The notes: a model not told the origin generated them from the sequence alone. A stretch of DNA of 64,000 nucleotides from Vibrio ishigakensis (GCF_024347675.1 NZ_AP024881.1:1488001-1552000), one strand, 5' to 3'. Shown: positions 34,106 to 44,161, counted from the first letter of the stretch. A program made the numbers and translations.

Positions 34106-35461
34106 TTAGAAGTCTACTGTCAAGGTTATCGTGTTGTAGTTCGAACCACCCTTGATTCGTCCATATTGCGAGGACTTTTCAAAGATTGCAGAGCGGTGGT
34201 GGATAGCATAGCCAAGCCATACGCCGTCCATAGAGCGAGCGTTAAACATGGAACCTAGGTTTACATCTATCGAGAAGTCGAGATAGTTCAAGAAGTTGTT
34301 TGGCTCATAGCCCTTTCTATCAAATTCTTCTTTCTCCAGTGAATTGATCTTCGATGTATAAGACATACCCTCTGCTACACCCAAGCGCCAGTCAAACGGC
34401 CAAGATATGGTGTAATAAGCTTTGATAGCTAGGATATATTCTTGACTTGAAGCTTGATTTTCGTGGCTCCAGTGCCAACCAAAGCCCGGGGTTAGATAGA
34501 TATCCAAAGGTAAGCCAAACAACTCATCAGTCAAAGGATGACCATAGAAAAGTGTAGTGATCTGACTGTTGTATGGATCGTCTTCAATGTCGCCAGCTAG
34601 GATATCCCCTAGGTTAGATGGCGTGCCCCAACCGTGCGAGATTCTAAAGTAACGCTTATTGCTTAGCTCTGTTTTACGCGGTTTGTCTTTGTCGTTAAAG
34701 AAACCGAAGCCAAGGTAATATTCCGTTTGAACACGGTTGTCGATGACCGCTGCATCATAAGCCGCGTTATCCAGTATCTGGACATTGGCTGCACCGAGAA
34801 GGTAAAGGTTAGAGACAACGTGGTAGCTGGCACGCACCCCCACAAAAGCATCCACACCCGCATCTACTTTTTCGGCATTCAACCCATAGTATTGAGTGTT
34901 GAAGTCTTCACTCTTATAACGCAGAGAGGCATGCGGTTGGATCTGAAAGTCACCAACAAAATACTCACCTTCGGTACCAAAATTGATATGCCAATTACCG
35001 TCTTTTTCGGTCATAAGCTCAGAATACGCAAACCATTCGTCCGAGTATTGATACTCCCCCCTTAAACCAAAATCAAAAGCGTCGGCACCGAATTCATTTT
35101 GTATCTCAGCTGGAATGTCGACAAAACGAAGTCGCCCAAGTGCGGACACATTCCAGTCGCTATCTTCTGGGTTATAAAGGTAAACACCCCCCATTAGCCC
35201 TTTTACATAGACGTGTTCGTTCTCGAAATAGAGCATAGGGATAAAGGTGTTTACCCTCTCCGAATCGTCTAGTTCGAGAGCATTTACATAAGGAACACTG
35301 GCGCTACGAACCACGCCGGCAAGACCCCAAGTCTGCTCTTCAATGACGTGCTCGTAGAGAGGCTCTTGAGACTCTGCTTCTGTCGTTTCTTCTGCAAATA
35401 CGCTTGGAGAAAGCGCGGAGAGAACAGATAAACTGAGCAGAGTTGGCTTAAATTTTTGCAT
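34106..35461 (-). CDS. MipA/OmpV-like outer membrane protein
   Basis: A 451-aa protein with a signal peptide cleaved after VFA (residue 23). The mature protein has many amphipathic strands and ends TITLTVDF with a terminal Phe, as outer membrane barrels do. Features such as WGLAGVVRSASVPYV, the FIPMLYFENEHVYVKGLMGG stretch and GRLRFVDIP resemble the MipA/OmpV scaffold family; it is longer than classic MipA (about 250 aa). The C-terminal YAIHHRSAIF segment is conserved in long Vibrio members as I recall. It may be a porin or interact with murein enzymes. Confidence 0.68.
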   Translation of the reverse strand: MQKFKPTLLSLSVLSALSPSVFAEETTEAESQEPLYEHVIEEQTWGLAGVVRSASVPYVNALELDDSERVNTFIPMLYFENEHVYVKGLMGGVYLYNPEDSDWNVSALGRLRFVDIPAEIQNEFGADAFDFGLRGEYQYSDEWFAYSELMTEKDGNWHINFGTEGEYFVGDFQIQPHASLRYKSEDFNTQYYGLNAEKVDAGVDAFVGVRASYHVVSNLYLLGAANVQILDNAAYDAAVIDNRVQTEYYLGFGFFNDKDKPRKTELSNKRYFRISHGWGTPSNLGDILAGDIEDDPYNSQITTLFYGHPLTDELFGLPLDIYLTPGFGWHWSHENQASSQEYILAIKAYYTISWPFDWRLGVAEGMSYTSKINSLEKEEFDRKGYEPNNFLNYLDFSIDVNLGSMFNARSMDGVWLGYAIHHRSAIFEKSSQYGRIKGGSNYNTITLTVDF

Positions 35462-35582
35462 GAAATCCTTTCTTTAGAAATGGTGAGCCAAAGGATTCGG
35501 CTACATCTAAATATTCAAAAGAATTATAGACTTAGATATCACAGTGCGTAGGGCATTTGACGACAAATTACGATTAAACGCT

Positions 35583-36320
35583 TTAAAAATGGACACTTTG
35601 CCAGATTGCGGTCACTCCACTGGCTAAACACAGGGTCAAAGCTCCGCGTCGCATCCATACCTTTGACAGGTATGGCACCGCTTTTATCGCAAGCCAATAA
35701 CCTAGTAGAGCTGCTGGGATTAACGGCAAGGTCATCACTAGGTGCTTGTAAGACATCACTCCTACCGCTATCTGCACAATAAGCGAGATAATAGAACTGA
35801 ACACAAAGAAGGCAGAGAGGTTACCTCTAAGTGCATTGGCGTCTTGGTGCTGAAGCAGCAGCGCCATAGGTGGGCCACCGATAGAGGAGCTTGTTCCCAT
35901 AAAGCCAGACAGCAAGCCTGCGCCAAACATACGCCTCGGGGTCGGCTCTAAGCGAAACGGAAGCACACTGATAAGCACTGCAATCAATACGAAGATGCCT
36001 AGGGTCAAAGATAGCAGGGAAGCAGAAACGTAAAGCAGTAACCAACCACCCACGATAGAGCCAGGTATGCGCCCGTACAAAGCAAGCTTGAGGCCGCCAA
36101 TAGAGATATCACTTCTGTGCTTATAAGAGTTAATTAGGGAGATAAACAGCGCCACTAGACAGATGGGCGCTGGGACATAATCCACAGAGATCTGAAATAG
36201 CAAGGGAGCGGCAACAATAGCTAATCCAAAACCGATGGCGGTTTGTACAAAAGAGCCCAAGAAAATCAATCCCATAGCCGCAAGTACATCCTGCGATAAT
36301 GTGATACCTAAGATTTCCAA
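35583..36320 (-). CDS. TSUP (TauE/SafE) family membrane exporter
   Basis: A 245-aa inner membrane protein with about eight hydrophobic segments. GSFVQTAIGFGLAIVAAPLL near residues 21-40 and GFMGTSSSIGGPPMALLLQH near the middle are the two inverted-repeat signatures of the TauE/SafE family. Members move sulfite, sulfonates or other organic anions. It is monocistronic. The substrate is not known. Confidence 0.9.
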   Translation of the reverse strand: MEILGITLSQDVLAAMGLIFLGSFVQTAIGFGLAIVAAPLLFQISVDYVPAPICLVALFISLINSYKHRSDISIGGLKLALYGRIPGSIVGGWLLLYVSASLLSLTLGIFVLIAVLISVLPFRLEPTPRRMFGAGLLSGFMGTSSSIGGPPMALLLQHQDANALRGNLSAFFVFSSIISLIVQIAVGVMSYKHLVMTLPLIPAALLGYWLAIKAVPYLSKVWMRRGALTLCLASGVTAIWQSVHF

Positions 36321-36411
36321 TATTGCATCCCCATAAAATTAAATTGAGTCATTGACTCAGATGGCGGTCATACTCCATATAAGAGGTATTATTATTTGGA
36401 GTCCGAAATTG

Positions 36412-36858
36412 ATGTTTAATAAGATCCAATCACTGTTTAAAGAGCTGCTTGAAGGAGAAGACCTTTCTAGCCAAGCGAAATCCGAACCAAAGCTCGCTAT
36501 GGCGGCTCTTCTTTGTGAAGTTTCAAAGGCCGACCACACTCTATCTGAAGAAGAGATACAAGCCGAACAAAAGATGTTACAAAACCTGCTAGGGTTCACC
36601 GCCGAAGAAGCCAAACTGATGCTTAAACAGGCACGCGATAAGTCTGATCAGTCTGCATCCCTGTATGACTTCACCTCACAACTTAGAGACCTCGCTCAAT
36701 CAGAACGTTTTGAATTGATCAAAAGTATGTGGGTTATCGCCTTTGCAGACGGTGTGCTCGACCCAATTGAAGAGTCTGTGATTCGCAAGGTGGCCGAGCT
36801 TATCTACCTCGACCACAACGAGTTTATTCGCGCCAAGCTTGAAGCTCAGGGTGAATAA
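36412..36858 (+). CDS. TerB-like (tellurite resistance) family protein
   Basis: A 148-aa helical cytoplasmic protein. Two TerB/DjlA-like helical pairs are visible: LAMAALLCEVSKADHTLSEEE and IKSMWVIAFADGVLDPIEES, each with the acidic AD(x)xxxxxE pattern. Start ATG 36412, with TTGGAG about ten bases upstream; a longer frame to 36352 begins in the promoter region. The role may be metal-linked stress signalling. It is convergent with the exonuclease gene, which begins one base after its stop. Confidence 0.82.
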   Translation: MFNKIQSLFKELLEGEDLSSQAKSEPKLAMAALLCEVSKADHTLSEEEIQAEQKMLQNLLGFTAEEAKLMLKQARDKSDQSASLYDFTSQLRDLAQSERFELIKSMWVIAFADGVLDPIEESVIRKVAELIYLDHNEFIRAKLEAQGE

Positions 36859-37389
36859 CTACAGCATTTTTAACGCAAGTTTTGCCAGATTATAAGCGTC
36901 GGTGTAACCAGAATGCTGGCGCCCCTCCCACTCTATTTCTAACGCTTCTTGCGCCGCTCTATGGCCGATACGTTTGTCTTTCAGTCTATGCTGGATGCGA
37001 TAGATGGTCGCTAGGTTAAGAAACTCTACGAACGGGAAATCTATTCCCTTCGCCTCACACTCGGCCTGAAAAATCAGGTCATCACGCCCCCAACTCGCGT
37101 AGATCTTGTTGGCACCACCGAAATTCTTGATCATGGACTTAATGACAGAATCTAGAGGTCGCCCCTGCTTTTCTATCTTTCGAGGCGTAATTCCGGTCAA
37201 CTCAGTACAAAAAAGAGAGACCTCGTCTTTTTCCGGCTTCACATAATATTGGGCGCGTTTGACGATTTCTTGTTTAGCGAGATCAATCTCCGCCAAACCA
37301 ATCTCTATAATTTCGCCGGTCGTGCCCTTTCCATCGACATTCCAACAGCACATTTCAAGGTCAAAACAGACCACTCGATTAAAATTCAT
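36859..37389 (-). CDS. DEDDh 3'-5' exonuclease (ERI-like)
   Basis: A 176-aa nuclease. Motif I is FDLEMCC with Asp10 and Glu12. TELTGITPRKIE is typical of the family, the aspartate of motif II falls in the following helix, and HSGYTDAYN gives the motif III His and Asp. It resembles the ERI/KapD subgroup of RNase T-like exonucleases, acting on RNA or DNA 3' ends. It is convergent with the TerB-like gene with no gap. Confidence 0.87.
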   Translation of the reverse strand: MNFNRVVCFDLEMCCWNVDGKGTTGEIIEIGLAEIDLAKQEIVKRAQYYVKPEKDEVSLFCTELTGITPRKIEKQGRPLDSVIKSMIKNFGGANKIYASWGRDDLIFQAECEAKGIDFPFVEFLNLATIYRIQHRLKDKRIGHRAAQEALEIEWEGRQHSGYTDAYNLAKLALKML

Positions 37390-37542
37390 GCAACTTGATT
37401 AATCTTAACTCTATGACTGATATACAGTTTAACCGAATGGGCTTTGTTAACCCAAGCAAATGATTTTGTCAGAATTTTTCTTGAATTTTATCTATGTAGC
37501 CCACACATTACCCCTAGTAACTATGTTTAATGAGAATTCATC

Positions 37543-38175
37543 ATGATTATCGACCTATCATCGGTACCACAAACTATCGACATGCTTCACGCTGGCCTTG
37601 CCGTTTCGAGCGTTGCCCTTCTTGCCATCGCGATTGCTAGAAAACCAAAAACCGTCGAGAAAATCGTAGAAAAACCAGTAGAGAAGATCGTTGAGGTTGA
37701 AAAGCCGGTTGAGAAAATCGTTGAAGTAGAGAAAGTTGTCGAAGTTGAGAAAGTCGTAGAGAAGGTTGTTGAGGTTGAATCGAAACTGAAAACGGCTTCT
37801 ACCGACAGCGCACTGCAACTGCTATCTCTGATGCAGCAAGAAGCTCGCCTTATCGATTTCCTAAATGAAGACGTCAGTGCATTCAGTGACGAAGAAGTGG
37901 GCGCAGCTGCTCGCGTTATCCACGGTGGTGGTAAGAAAGTACTGGATGAGTACTTAACCCTTGCCCCAGTTCGCACCGAAGAAGAAGAAACTCAGGTCAC
38001 TATCCCTGAAGGCTTCGATGCACAGCAAATCCGCCTAGTGGGCAACGTAACTGGCAATGCGCCATTTAACGGCACCCTTATTCACAAAGGTTGGAAGGTA
38101 GAAAACATCACCCTGCCTAAGCTTGCTGAAAACTACGACGCTAAGATCATTGCCCCTGCGGAGGTTGAGCTGTAA
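37543..38175 (+). CDS. DUF2760 protein with a Val-Glu-Lys repeat stalk
   Basis: A 210-aa protein. Residues 14-30 are a membrane helix (LHAGLAVSSVALLAIAI). A repeated VEKIVEVEKP-type region spans about 37-80, likely a rigid helical stalk. The C-terminal domain (LLSLMQQEARLIDFLNEDVS onward, to AEVEL) is DUF2760. Its TAA overlaps the ATG of the first Hsp70-like gene, so the two are coupled. DUF2760 and Hsp70-like pairs occur together in Vibrio as I recall; it may anchor the chaperones at the membrane. Confidence 0.85.
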   Translation: MIIDLSSVPQTIDMLHAGLAVSSVALLAIAIARKPKTVEKIVEKPVEKIVEVEKPVEKIVEVEKVVEVEKVVEKVVEVESKLKTASTDSALQLLSLMQQEARLIDFLNEDVSAFSDEEVGAAARVIHGGGKKVLDEYLTLAPVRTEEEETQVTIPEGFDAQQIRLVGNVTGNAPFNGTLIHKGWKVENITLPKLAENYDAKIIAPAEVEL

Positions 38176-40013
38176 TGAGCGAGTCTGCAAAGTACATTCT
38201 TGGTATCGACCTTGGTACCACACACAGTGTTCTTTCATACACTGAAAAACACCTTGAAGATGCCTCTGTTGAGATCATGCCGATCCCTCAGCTGACCGCG
38301 CCTGGTCAGGTAGAAAGCCTAAATCAGTTGGGATCTTTCATCTACCAAGCAAGTGAGCATGAAATGGGTGAAGGCTCTCGCAGCCTGCCTTGGACTACGA
38401 CTTCAGAAGCCCTAGTGGGTGCGGTTGCGCGCAAACTAGGTAGCAAGACCCCTCTTCGCTTAGTAGCAAGTGCTAAATCTTGGCTATGCCATTCAGCGGT
38501 TAACCGCCGTGAAGCCTTTCTTCCAGCAGGCAGCCCAGAGGAGATCGCTAAGGTTTCACCACTACGCGCAACTGAGCTTTATCTTCAACACCTAAAGAAT
38601 GCTTGGGATCATGCTAATCCTGAGCATCCTTTAACTTCACAAGATGTGACCATCACAGTGCCTGCGTCATTTGACCCAGCGGCACGTGATCTAACTGCTG
38701 AGGCAGCGCGCAATCTTGGCATCGAACATTTAACTCTTCTAGAAGAGCCTCAAGCGGCACTTTATAACTGGATTGAAAAAACCGGCGATGATTGGCGTAA
38801 CCAGCTAAGCGTTGGTGATGTAGTGCTAGTTGTGGATGTAGGCGGTGGTACAACCGACCTTTCACTAGTTGCTGTAACCGAAGAGGAAGGTAACCTAACT
38901 CTAGACCGTGTCGCGGTTGGTGAGCATATCCTGCTTGGCGGTGACAACATGGACCTAGCTCTAGCGTATCGCCTGAAGATGAAGTTGGCTCAAGAGGGTA
39001 AAGACCTTCAGCCTTGGCAAATCCAAGCCATTACCCACGCGTGTCGTGACGCAAAAGAAGCCCTACTTAAAGACCAAGAGCTTGAATCTGTGCCAATCGT
39101 AGTACCAAGCCGAGGTTCAAAGCTTCTAGGCAGCACACTTAAGACTGATCTAACCAAACAAGAAGTGAAAGAGACCCTAGTAGACGGTTTCTTCCCTGTG
39201 GTTGATATCGACGAGCATCCAGTTCAAAAATCTCGCGGTGCACTGACTCAAATGGGTCTGCCATACGCACAAGATGCGGGCATTACTCGTCACATTGCTG
39301 CCTTCCTTGCAAAACAATCTGATTCCACTCAGAACGTGTTTGGTGGCATGTTTGGCCAACAAGAGAAACCAGACTTTGTTAAGCCAACCGCTGTGCTATT
39401 TAACGGTGGTGTACTAAAAGCAGAAGCCCTATCTGAGCGTCTGATTGAAGTGATCAACCTTTGGCTAAACGACGCTGATGCAGAGTCTGCAAAACTGTTG
39501 GAAGGTTCTGACCTTGACCTAGCAGTGGCATCTGGCGCAGCTTATTACGGTCACGTTCGTCAAGGCAAAGGCGTTCGTATCCGCGGCGGTATTGCATCGA
39601 GCTACTACGTGGGTATCGAGAGCGCGATGCCAGCTATCCCAGGTATGGCGCCTCCAATGGAAGCGCTGTGTGTGGCTCCATTTGGTATGGAAGAAGGCTC
39701 TTCAGTTGAAGTTACTGACAAAGAGTTTGGCCTTATTATCGGTCAGCCAGTTCACTTCCAATTCTACGGCTCAACCACCCGTCGTGATGACATCGCGGGT
39801 ACTCACCTAGATTACTGGCGTGAAGATGAGCTTGAAGAGCTGCCAGAGATCCACGTAACCCTTGATGCTACAGACGGTCGCCAAGTCGGTGACGTGGTTG
39901 CGGTTACCCTAGCCGCTCGCGTAACAGAACTAGGTACTCTATACCTAGAAGCTATCGCTAAAGACAATGGCCAGAAATGGCATGTCGAATTCGACGTGCG
40001 CGACGAAGCGTAA
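38175..40013 (+). CDS. Hsp70/DnaK-like ATPase, 612 aa
   Basis: An Hsp70-superfamily protein with phosphate-1 GIDLGTTHSVLSY (residues 10-22), VPASFDPAARDLTAEAARN, phosphate-2 VVDVGGGTTDLSLV, LLEEPQAALYNW and a later FNGGVLK segment. It is of DnaK-like length but its substrate domain differs from DnaK's, and a long C-terminal lid is not obvious. It sits one base from the DUF2760 gene, and a second Hsp70 follows. No DnaJ or GrpE gene is nearby. It likely acts as a specialised chaperone. Confidence 0.9.
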   Translation: MSESAKYILGIDLGTTHSVLSYTEKHLEDASVEIMPIPQLTAPGQVESLNQLGSFIYQASEHEMGEGSRSLPWTTTSEALVGAVARKLGSKTPLRLVASAKSWLCHSAVNRREAFLPAGSPEEIAKVSPLRATELYLQHLKNAWDHANPEHPLTSQDVTITVPASFDPAARDLTAEAARNLGIEHLTLLEEPQAALYNWIEKTGDDWRNQLSVGDVVLVVDVGGGTTDLSLVAVTEEEGNLTLDRVAVGEHILLGGDNMDLALAYRLKMKLAQEGKDLQPWQIQAITHACRDAKEALLKDQELESVPIVVPSRGSKLLGSTLKTDLTKQEVKETLVDGFFPVVDIDEHPVQKSRGALTQMGLPYAQDAGITRHIAAFLAKQSDSTQNVFGGMFGQQEKPDFVKPTAVLFNGGVLKAEALSERLIEVINLWLNDADAESAKLLEGSDLDLAVASGAAYYGHVRQGKGVRIRGGIASSYYVGIESAMPAIPGMAPPMEALCVAPFGMEEGSSVEVTDKEFGLIIGQPVHFQFYGSTTRRDDIAGTHLDYWREDELEELPEIHVTLDATDGRQVGDVVAVTLAARVTELGTLYLEAIAKDNGQKWHVEFDVRDEA

Positions 40014-40022
40014 GCTAAACTT

Positions 40023-40048
40023 AAAAGCACCGCAAATGCGGTGCTTTT
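40023..40048 (+). terminator. Hairpin between the two Hsp70 genes
   Basis: AAAAGCACCGC and GCGGTGCTTTT with a four-base loop and TCTTT following. It may be an attenuating terminator that lowers expression of the second gene, since the second gene has no other visible long leader. Confidence 0.7.
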
Positions 40049-40070
40049 CTTTAGAAATATCAGGAACAAA

Positions 40071-42857
40071 ATGGCCTCCAACCAAAAAGCTCGCTACTTG
40101 GTCGGTATTGACCTTGGTACCACCAACACAGTTGTCGCCTTCTGCGAGAACACCTCTCCCCTTGCCGACTCAAAGGTAGAACTGTTTCATATCGATCAAC
40201 TCATTGGTCAGGGCGAAGTGGCAAGACGCCCACAACTGCCCTCTTTTCGCTTCCATGCCGCGCCCAACCAGTTTGATGCGCAGAGTCTGCAACTTCCTTG
40301 GGAACAGCAAGGAGTCGAAGGCGATCTAGCAAATCCAATTATCGGTGAATGGGCCAGAGAACTGGGCACTAGCGTTGAAGGACGACAGGTTTCCAGTGCT
40401 AAGAGTTGGCTCTCCCACCAGCAGGTAGATCGAGAAGGCGACATCCTGCCTTGGACTGGTGGCGAAGATGTAGAGAAAGTCTCTCCGCTTATCGCCAGCG
40501 CCAGTTATCTCAATCACATCAGACAAAGCTGGAATCATAGAAACCCAATCAATCGCCTCGAAGAACAAGAAGTGGTGGTCACGGTTCCCGCATCTTTTGA
40601 TGAGACGGCGCGCAATCTAACCCTGAAAGCCGCACAGCTTGCAGGGCTTGGCGAAGTACTTCTTCTAGAAGAGCCACAAGCCGCCTGTTATGACTGGTAT
40701 GGACGACATCAAGACCAAGATCTCTCTGATCTCCCTCTTATGCTGATTTGTGATGTGGGAGGTGGTACCACCGACCTTAGTTTGATCCAAGCGAGCTACG
40801 ATCAAGGTGACCTTTCCCTCAGCCGTATCGGGGTTGGTGAACACCTGATGCTTGGCGGTGACAATATCGACCTTGCACTGGCACATATGAGTGAGCGTGA
40901 ACTCAACGGCAACAAGCCGATGAAAGCCGGTGCACTTAGTAAACTTATCCAACAAACCAGACGCGTTAAAGAATCATTGCTATCCAAGGATGCCCCAGAG
41001 CAAGGTAAGGTAACCTTGCTGGGCGGTGGCTCACGCCTAATTGGTGGTTCGCGCAGTGTACATCTAAGTAAGGATCAAGTGCGTCAGGTTGGCTTAGAAG
41101 GGTTCTTCCCTAAAACCAGCATCGATGTACTACCCAACTCCAAGCGCAGCGCCATGGTTGAGTTTGGTCTGCCATATGTGTCAGATCCAGCTGTAACCAA
41201 ACATATCGCACAATTTCTGGCTCAGCACAGAAACTCTTGCCAGGAAGCACTGAAAGAGGATGGCAACACAGTTCCGGTGGCACTTTTAGTCAACGGCGGC
41301 GCCTTCAATAGTGATCTTATCAAGCAGCGCTTGGTTGAGGTTATGCAAGAGTGGCGCGGTGAGGAGATCACCCTTCTAGATAATCCACACCCTGACTATG
41401 CGGTCGCCTATGGCGCGGTTGCCTACAGTAAGGCAAGGCGTGGTGCTCAACTGAAAATTGGTGGTGGTAGTCCTCGCTCCTACTTCCTGCATCTACAAGG
41501 AAAAGGCAGCAAGTCACAAGCCTTGTGTCTTTTGCAAAAAGGTGCGGAAGAAGAGCAAGAGGTCCGCTTAACTGGACGACGCTTCGCTTTAACCCTAGAT
41601 CAGCCGGTGCGCTTTAATCTTCTGACCACTACAGTCGATCAGCTAAACGATGGCAACAAGCCGCAAAACGGTTCTCTGCATCCTATCGATGAAGAGCAGA
41701 TGCTACCGCTACCGCCTTATGTTGCTTCGCTAAACAGTGATGATGAAACTGAATTAGCACAGAACCAAAAGCGTAAGCAAGAGGTTCAGCTAAGCTGTCG
41801 ATTAACCGAGGTAGGCACGCTTAAACTCGAGTGTGTCAGCATAGATGACGACCAGCGTTGGCAGGTTGAATTTGAAGTGCGCCACGGCAAACGTCATGAG
41901 ACCAAAGAGCTATCACCAAAGGTCAAAGACGCCTGTGAGCTTATTTCTTCTCTATACAGTGGCAACAAAAAGCAAACCGATGCTAAGGCTATTAAGCTTC
42001 TTAGCAAACAACTGGAGAAGTCTCTAGGCAAACGTGAAAACTGGGACCTTGCCACCTCTCGTGCGCTATTCGATACCTTTGCCTTAGGACGTAAGCGTCG
42101 CCGCCGGTCTGATCAGCACGAAAAAAACTGGCTTCGATTGGCGGGTTACTCACTGCGTCCAGGCTTTGGTGACGCCGTCGATGGCTGGCGCATGGACCAA
42201 GTATGGCTTTTGTACCAGCAGGGTATTCAGTTTAAGAGTCAGCAGTCTTGGAGTGATTGGTGGATCTTTTGGCGTCGTATCAGTGGCGGCCTAAACCAAG
42301 AGCAGCAAGAAGAGATCTTGGCCGATATTGCCAAGTACCTGCACCCTGGAATGCTGAAGAATCCAAAGTCTGCGGAAACCGCGCACCAAAACGGCTATGA
42401 AGCCATGGTTCGCCTGTCTGCCTCTCTAGAACACCTTCATTATGATGACAAAGTACTGCTAGGTACTTGGTTCCTGACCAAAGCAATTAACTTTGATAGC
42501 TACAAAGATGCTCACTGGTGGGCACTGGCGCGCCTTGCCAGTCGCAGACCTCTTTACGGCAGTCAGCACAATGTCATTCCATCCACTCAAGTAGAAGAAT
42601 GGCTCGCGTCTATCTTGGAGCTTGATTGGAGTAAACAGACCATGGCGGGCTTTGCCGCCGTGCTGATGGCTTCAAAAACGGGCGATCGCTCTATCGATGT
42701 TTCAGACGAAGTCCGTGACAAGATTGCAGACAAACTCTCGAAAAGCAAAACACCTGAGTCTTGGAAAGAGATCCTGCTTGATGCAAGCAGCCTCAAACAA
42801 GAGCAGGCGGCCAAAGCCTTTGGTGACTCACTGCCTGCAGGGCTTCACCTTATCTAA
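40071..42857 (+). CDS. Hsp70-like protein with a long C-terminal helical domain
   Basis: A 928-aa protein from the ATG at 40071 with AGGA six bases upstream. An N-terminal Hsp70 ATPase domain carries GIDLGTTNTVVAFCEN and CDVGGGTTDLSLI. The last 350 or so residues (from KELSPKVKDACELISSLYS) form a helical region, with FALGRKRRRRSDQHEKNWLR and LRPGFGDAVDGWRMDQVWLL, that I recall as the DnaK-related domain (DUF3731). It is a paralogue of the preceding gene fused to this extra domain and probably forms a complex with it. A terminator follows. Confidence 0.88.
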   Translation: MASNQKARYLVGIDLGTTNTVVAFCENTSPLADSKVELFHIDQLIGQGEVARRPQLPSFRFHAAPNQFDAQSLQLPWEQQGVEGDLANPIIGEWARELGTSVEGRQVSSAKSWLSHQQVDREGDILPWTGGEDVEKVSPLIASASYLNHIRQSWNHRNPINRLEEQEVVVTVPASFDETARNLTLKAAQLAGLGEVLLLEEPQAACYDWYGRHQDQDLSDLPLMLICDVGGGTTDLSLIQASYDQGDLSLSRIGVGEHLMLGGDNIDLALAHMSERELNGNKPMKAGALSKLIQQTRRVKESLLSKDAPEQGKVTLLGGGSRLIGGSRSVHLSKDQVRQVGLEGFFPKTSIDVLPNSKRSAMVEFGLPYVSDPAVTKHIAQFLAQHRNSCQEALKEDGNTVPVALLVNGGAFNSDLIKQRLVEVMQEWRGEEITLLDNPHPDYAVAYGAVAYSKARRGAQLKIGGGSPRSYFLHLQGKGSKSQALCLLQKGAEEEQEVRLTGRRFALTLDQPVRFNLLTTTVDQLNDGNKPQNGSLHPIDEEQMLPLPPYVASLNSDDETELAQNQKRKQEVQLSCRLTEVGTLKLECVSIDDDQRWQVEFEVRHGKRHETKELSPKVKDACELISSLYSGNKKQTDAKAIKLLSKQLEKSLGKRENWDLATSRALFDTFALGRKRRRRSDQHEKNWLRLAGYSLRPGFGDAVDGWRMDQVWLLYQQGIQFKSQQSWSDWWIFWRRISGGLNQEQQEEILADIAKYLHPGMLKNPKSAETAHQNGYEAMVRLSASLEHLHYDDKVLLGTWFLTKAINFDSYKDAHWWALARLASRRPLYGSQHNVIPSTQVEEWLASILELDWSKQTMAGFAAVLMASKTGDRSIDVSDEVRDKIADKLSKSKTPESWKEILLDASSLKQEQAAKAFGDSLPAGLHLI

Positions 42858-42861
42858 CCCC

Positions 42862-42890
42862 AAAACCGGAGCTAAGCCTCCGGTTTTTTT
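42862..42890 (+). terminator. Terminator after the Hsp70 operon
   Basis: AAAACCGGAG pairs with CTCCGGTTTT, with a run of seven T. Confidence 0.92.
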
Positions 42891-43033
42891 ATTTCCAGCG
42901 CGACCAGTGCCCTTCCTTGATCTCCTAATTGCATTACAAAGTATTAAAAACTAAACATTTAATGAAAGTTTTTGTTACAAGAATCTGTCATATACACCAA
43001 CGCATCTAAAGTCACACAAAGTAGAGGTCAGGT

Positions 43034-44161
43034 ATGAAACGCTTCTCAAAATTACTGATTGTCCTTGGCATCACATCGCCCCTTGCATGGATGGTTTCCA
43101 CCGCATCTAATGCCGATTCTAAAGGCATGCCACACTCAGGCGATACTCAGATTGCAACTCTAGCCGGTGGTTGTTTCTGGTGTACGGAAGCTGATCTTGA
43201 AAAACTTCCAGGAGTTATTGATGTGGTTTCCGGCTATGCCGGTGGTACTGAGGAAAACCCAACCTACAAACAGGTTGCGTCTGGAAAAACCAGTCATATA
43301 GAGACCATTCAGGTCACCTACGACCCTGAAAAAGTGACCTATGTAGAGGTGCTGGACCAATTCTTCCGCCATATTGACCCAACCGATGACAAGGGTTCGT
43401 TTGTCGATCGTGGTCCACATTATCGCCCTGCTGTGTTCTATCACAACGCAGAACAAAAGCAGATTGCATCGGACTTCATGCAAGATATTGAAGCCTTGGG
43501 CGTATTCAAAAAACCACTGAAAACAGAGCTTATTGAATACACAGAGTTCTATGTAGCCGAGGATTACCATCAGGATTACTACAAACGTAACCCTATTCGC
43601 TACAAATACTATCGTCATGGTAGTGGTCGAGATCGATATCTTGATACCATCTTTGGCAAAGATAGAGATGAAAACGGCATCACCCTTGTTTCAATGATTG
43701 AGCAGAACAAGGATATTCAGATGAGCGATTATAAAAAGCCATCTGAAGACAAAATAAAAGCTATGCTCACCGAGCTTCAATACTATGTTACCCAAGAGGA
43801 TGGTACGGAGCGCCCGTTCAAGAACAAGTATTGGGATAACAAGAGAGCGGGTATCTATGTAGATATCGTCTCCGGAGAGCCACTGTTTAGCTCAACAGAC
43901 AAATACAAATCTGGTACGGGCTGGCCAAGCTTCACCAAGCCTATTAATGACAAGTTCATTACTGAGCACAAAGACAATAAGCTGTTTTACACACGAATTG
44001 AGGTTCGTAGTCGCTTCGGTGACTCTCACTTAGGACATGTGTTTAATGATGGCCCAGCACCCACTGGATTGAGATATTGTATTAACTCAGCATCGCTTAA
44101 GTTTATTGCCAAAGAAGACCTAGAGTCTCAAGGATACGGACAGTATCTGGCTCTTTTCTAA
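43034..44161 (+). CDS. msrAB: Fused peptide methionine sulfoxide reductase MsrA-MsrB, exported
   Basis: A 375-aa bifunctional enzyme. Residues 1-27 are a signal peptide ([20 protein letters not shown]), so it works in the periplasm. The MsrA domain opens with [19 protein letters not shown], with the catalytic Cys47 in GCFWC. The MsrB domain (from about 230) has [28 protein letters not shown] and the catalytic [11 protein letters not shown]. It repairs methionine-S- and R-sulfoxides. AGGTCAGGT precedes the ATG. A strong terminator follows. Confidence 0.95.
   Translation: MKRFSKLLIVLGITSPLAWMVSTASNADSKGMPHSGDTQIATLAGGCFWCTEADLEKLPGVIDVVSGYAGGTEENPTYKQVASGKTSHIETIQVTYDPEKVTYVEVLDQFFRHIDPTDDKGSFVDRGPHYRPAVFYHNAEQKQIASDFMQDIEALGVFKKPLKTELIEYTEFYVAEDYHQDYYKRNPIRYKYYRHGSGRDRYLDTIFGKDRDENGITLVSMIEQNKDIQMSDYKKPSEDKIKAMLTELQYYVTQEDGTERPFKNKYWDNKRAGIYVDIVSGEPLFSSTDKYKSGTGWPSFTKPINDKFITEHKDNKLFYTRIEVRSRFGDSHLGHVFNDGPAPTGLRYCINSASLKFIAKEDLESQGYGQYLALF

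Noticed and set aside
27050..34110. Search for direct att repeats bounding the island
   Set aside because: Comparing 27050-27145 with 33990-34110 by eye gave only short chance matches of about five bases. Serine recombinase cores can be this short, so no att site is claimed.
36352..36412. Longer N-terminus for the TerB-like protein
   Set aside because: The upstream frame starts in the intergenic promoter and gives a leader with no family resemblance. The ATG at 36412 fits the family and has GGAG upstream.
37660..37790. Tandem nucleotide repeat as a possible CRISPR or microsatellite
   Set aside because: It encodes the Val-Glu-Lys stalk of the DUF2760 protein and has no spacers, so it is a coding repeat.
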